From: Thoreauomyces humboldtii
Lineage: Eukaryota; Chytridiomycota; Chytridiomycetes; Spizellomycetales; Powellomycetaceae
NCBI GenBank assembly: GCA_027596035.1
Contig: JADGJA010000342.1
Coordinates: 1 to 22,345, forward strand
Length of the DNA stretch: 22,345 bases
Direction of reading: 5' to 3'
Shown here: piece after piece, positions 20,699 to 22,345 of the stretch
Layout of the letters: each line of letters starts with the position of its first letter
Numbering within the stretch: the stretch's first letter is position 1
Notes under the pieces: model-generated
Told to the model about the DNA's origin: nothing
What the model saw: the letters and a program-made list of their open reading frames with translations, nothing else
The model's database searches: none
Position numbers and translations under genes: made by a program

Positions 20699-22286
20699 TT
20701 AGGAGAAGGATAATAGGCGCGTGATTCCCAACACATGAGATAGCGTCCGAGAGAATAACAACTGCTGCTCGTCCGCAGACGCATCCGCGTCAGCCTCAAC
20801 AGACTTGAGTAGATGGTATGGGGTTGCGTGAATCTATACCAGGGGCGGAGAATGAGCGCAATAGGCGTCTTCAAACGGGGTCCGCTCGCACCTACCGTTT
20901 TTGCGTCGCCGTCCTGCGCTTGGTACGTCGTTGTCTCACCGACCTCCACCCCGCTGGGCACTACGAATCCTGCCATCTTGCTCCCCTCCCCGACTTTCCA
21001 GCCGGCATCAAAGAACACACTTTGCCATTCGGCTTCCTCCGGCAGTGGCCAGCTGTCTGATTCAGCATACGGTCGAAACTGGAACACACATTTCGTGGAT
21101 GACAAGGAATGGTTGGATGGGTGTCGGCGGAAGGCAAGCGCAGAAGTACAGAGGGAGATCGCGGATGCGCAAAGGTCCTCTACTGTTGGAGACTAGGAAA
21201 CCCGGTTGATACGAAGAATTACATTGATGAAGTAAAACGAAATAATGACAGCTCGCGGGTGGACTTACTTTCAAAATCAAATCGTCCCCAACATCTACAC
21301 CCTTTAGACTTGTTGGCGCTCTGAAGTTCGCGCCCATCCGAGACAGTCTCTGGACTAGGGATGAGTGACGAGGACGCAGCTTCAAAACCCAGCACAATCC
21401 CTGAAACCTACCCGGAACAGAATGGCCGGACTCATCCATCGTCCGCTCAAGTGCTCTTCGGTGAACTGCGTCCGTGGTGATAGCAGTCGGCAGAGTCCTT
21501 CCCCGACTTCTATCTCGACGTCGTTCAAAAGTCCCCGGATATGAACGATAGCGCGATTCGGAGCTGATGACCGGATGGACCAGTCCGCGTAAGGTAGTTC
21601 GGCGAACGTATACTGAACTACCGCCGTAGGAGCAAAGTGGATGGTCTTGAATTTTACCGAGCAGTTTTCTGTAATGAGCAATGGTGATCAGGATCTGATC
21701 TGTCCCCCGATATCCTGCTGGCATCTTCATGATGCTGACCTTCATCAATCTCGATATCGGAGATACCCTCTTCGTCCCACGCAGAAGTCTCGACATTCCA
21801 CCAGCGAACAGTCGCCGACTCCTGATGCAGTAGACATCCTTCGTCAACTTGAAACCCGACGGTCATGGGCCACATAGAAACGTCTTGATCTCCTTCTCCC
21901 TCTTCCTGCACCTCCTCCTCCTCTGTCGCTTCCTTTTTGAAAGGGTAGGGGATAGTGGTAACTTGGCCTTCCTTTGCCAGCACTACAAGAATGAGCTCCG
22001 ATGAGCTCTTTGGGCGAGACCAGATAGAAACAGAGAGAAGCCTGCGCGCTCACAAGGTCGGATGGTCCAGGTATCAACCGTTTTAGGTGGATCCGGCATC
22101 TCAATGAGGTCGAACCTGAGAACGGGTCCGATCACCGACATGAACGGACCCGTCGCTTGAGACTCATATGGCGATGTTGCGGTGAAGCTCGATTGCAAAA
22201 CCATGCGTATCGAAACGTTCGCAAGTACGAGCGGCTTCGGTAGTGAGGTGGACATCTTCAGTTCGGCGAAATCTATTACCTTGTGT
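20699..22286 (-). CDS. DNAI7: Axonemal dynein intermediate chain 7 (CASC1/IC97), 5' part missing
   Basis: DNAI7/CASC1 (IC97 in Chlamydomonas) associates with axonemal inner-arm dynein and tubulin and is needed for normal flagellar beating. Six exons are visible: 22286-22054, 21982-21740, 21668-21412, 21349-21269, 21192-20896, 20803-20699, about 405 residues of the C-terminal part (human is about 716). Matching blocks: VIDFAELKMSTSLPKPLVL followed by ANVSIRM; DTWTIRPLL across the first visible intron; VRWWNVETSAWDEEGI; FAELPYADWSIR; LSGRWMSPAILF; STKCVFQFRP; and the terminal HVLGITRLLSFS, which closely matches the family's ending. The first visible exon starts in phase 2 after a TATCAG acceptor, so the N-terminal coiled-coil half lies beyond the window. 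The last intron (20804-20895) uses a CAAG acceptor. An acidic insert (EEEEVQEEGEGDQD) interrupts the middle. Confidence 0.88.
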
Positions 22287-22345
22287 CTGATACCCGGATA
22301 TCAGTACGGGAAGAACGCCGTATGCTAATCCGCCCTCCCCCCCCC
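22287..22345. other. Partial intron and contig-edge homopolymer
   Basis: On the minus strand this is the 3' end of the intron preceding the first visible DNAI7 exon: CTGAT branch-like site about 12 nt before the TATCAG acceptor. The outermost bases are a C run (nine C at 22337-22345), mirrored by six C at positions 1-6, as expected of unreliable contig ends. Confidence 0.5.

Noticed and set aside
21062..21847. Single 261-codon minus frame in the DNAI7 locus
   Set aside because: It crosses three introns and uses other frames; the family match appears only in the spliced six-exon reading.

Overview
This is nuclear DNA of an intron-rich, flagellated eukaryote. Introns are short (mostly 52-118 nt, typically about 60-70), GT-AG, and many have a CTNAC/CTAAC-like branch point close to the acceptor. 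Three of eleven well-supported genes belong to cilia or flagella: a heterotrimeric kinesin-2 motor subunit, an ARMH1-like armadillo protein, and the axonemal dynein-associated DNAI7/CASC1/IC97. The others include a fungal-type DAHP synthase, RPB4, RPN7, ALG6 and mitochondrial uS17. Fungal-style metabolism plus flagellar genes points to a zoosporic fungus (chytrid or relative). This lineage call is inference; another flagellated protist cannot be excluded without a tree.

Layout, left to right: unidentified partial gene (-, weak, 1-322); mitochondrial ribosomal protein uS17m (-, 429-1013); RNA polymerase II subunit RPB4 (+, 1292-2052); DAHP synthase (-, 2513-3873); KIF3A-like kinesin-2 (+, 4522-7184); unknown multi-pass membrane protein (-, 7333-8622); NADAR-domain protein with a cysteine-rich module (+, 9175-10872); ARMH1-like protein in 16 exons (-, 11171-14195); 26S proteasome subunit RPN7 (+, 14497-16159); divergent pyruvate kinase (-, 16353-18331); ALG6 glucosyltransferase (+, 18619-20575); DNAI7/CASC1, missing its 5' part (-, 20699-22286, running off the right edge).

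The eleven solid genes alternate strand without exception, so every neighbouring pair is either divergent (sharing a 280-650 bp upstream region) or convergent (sharing a 120-460 bp 3' region). No operon, mobile element, CRISPR array or convincing RNA gene was found. Exon models were built by hand from reading-frame continuity, GT-AG boundaries and remembered family sequences. Reading phase closes exactly in all eleven genes, with 54 internal introns.

Most interesting points: a pyruvate kinase whose metal-binding Asp and catalytic Thr are replaced; an 11-nt microexon that encodes the core of the kinesin P-loop; a fusion of a cysteine-rich, probably zinc-binding module to NADAR; a roughly 200-residue C-terminal extension on ARMH1 that is hidden by a stop codon overlapping a splice donor; and three flagellar genes within 18 kb. 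Both window ends are C homopolymers, which suggests these are contig ends.
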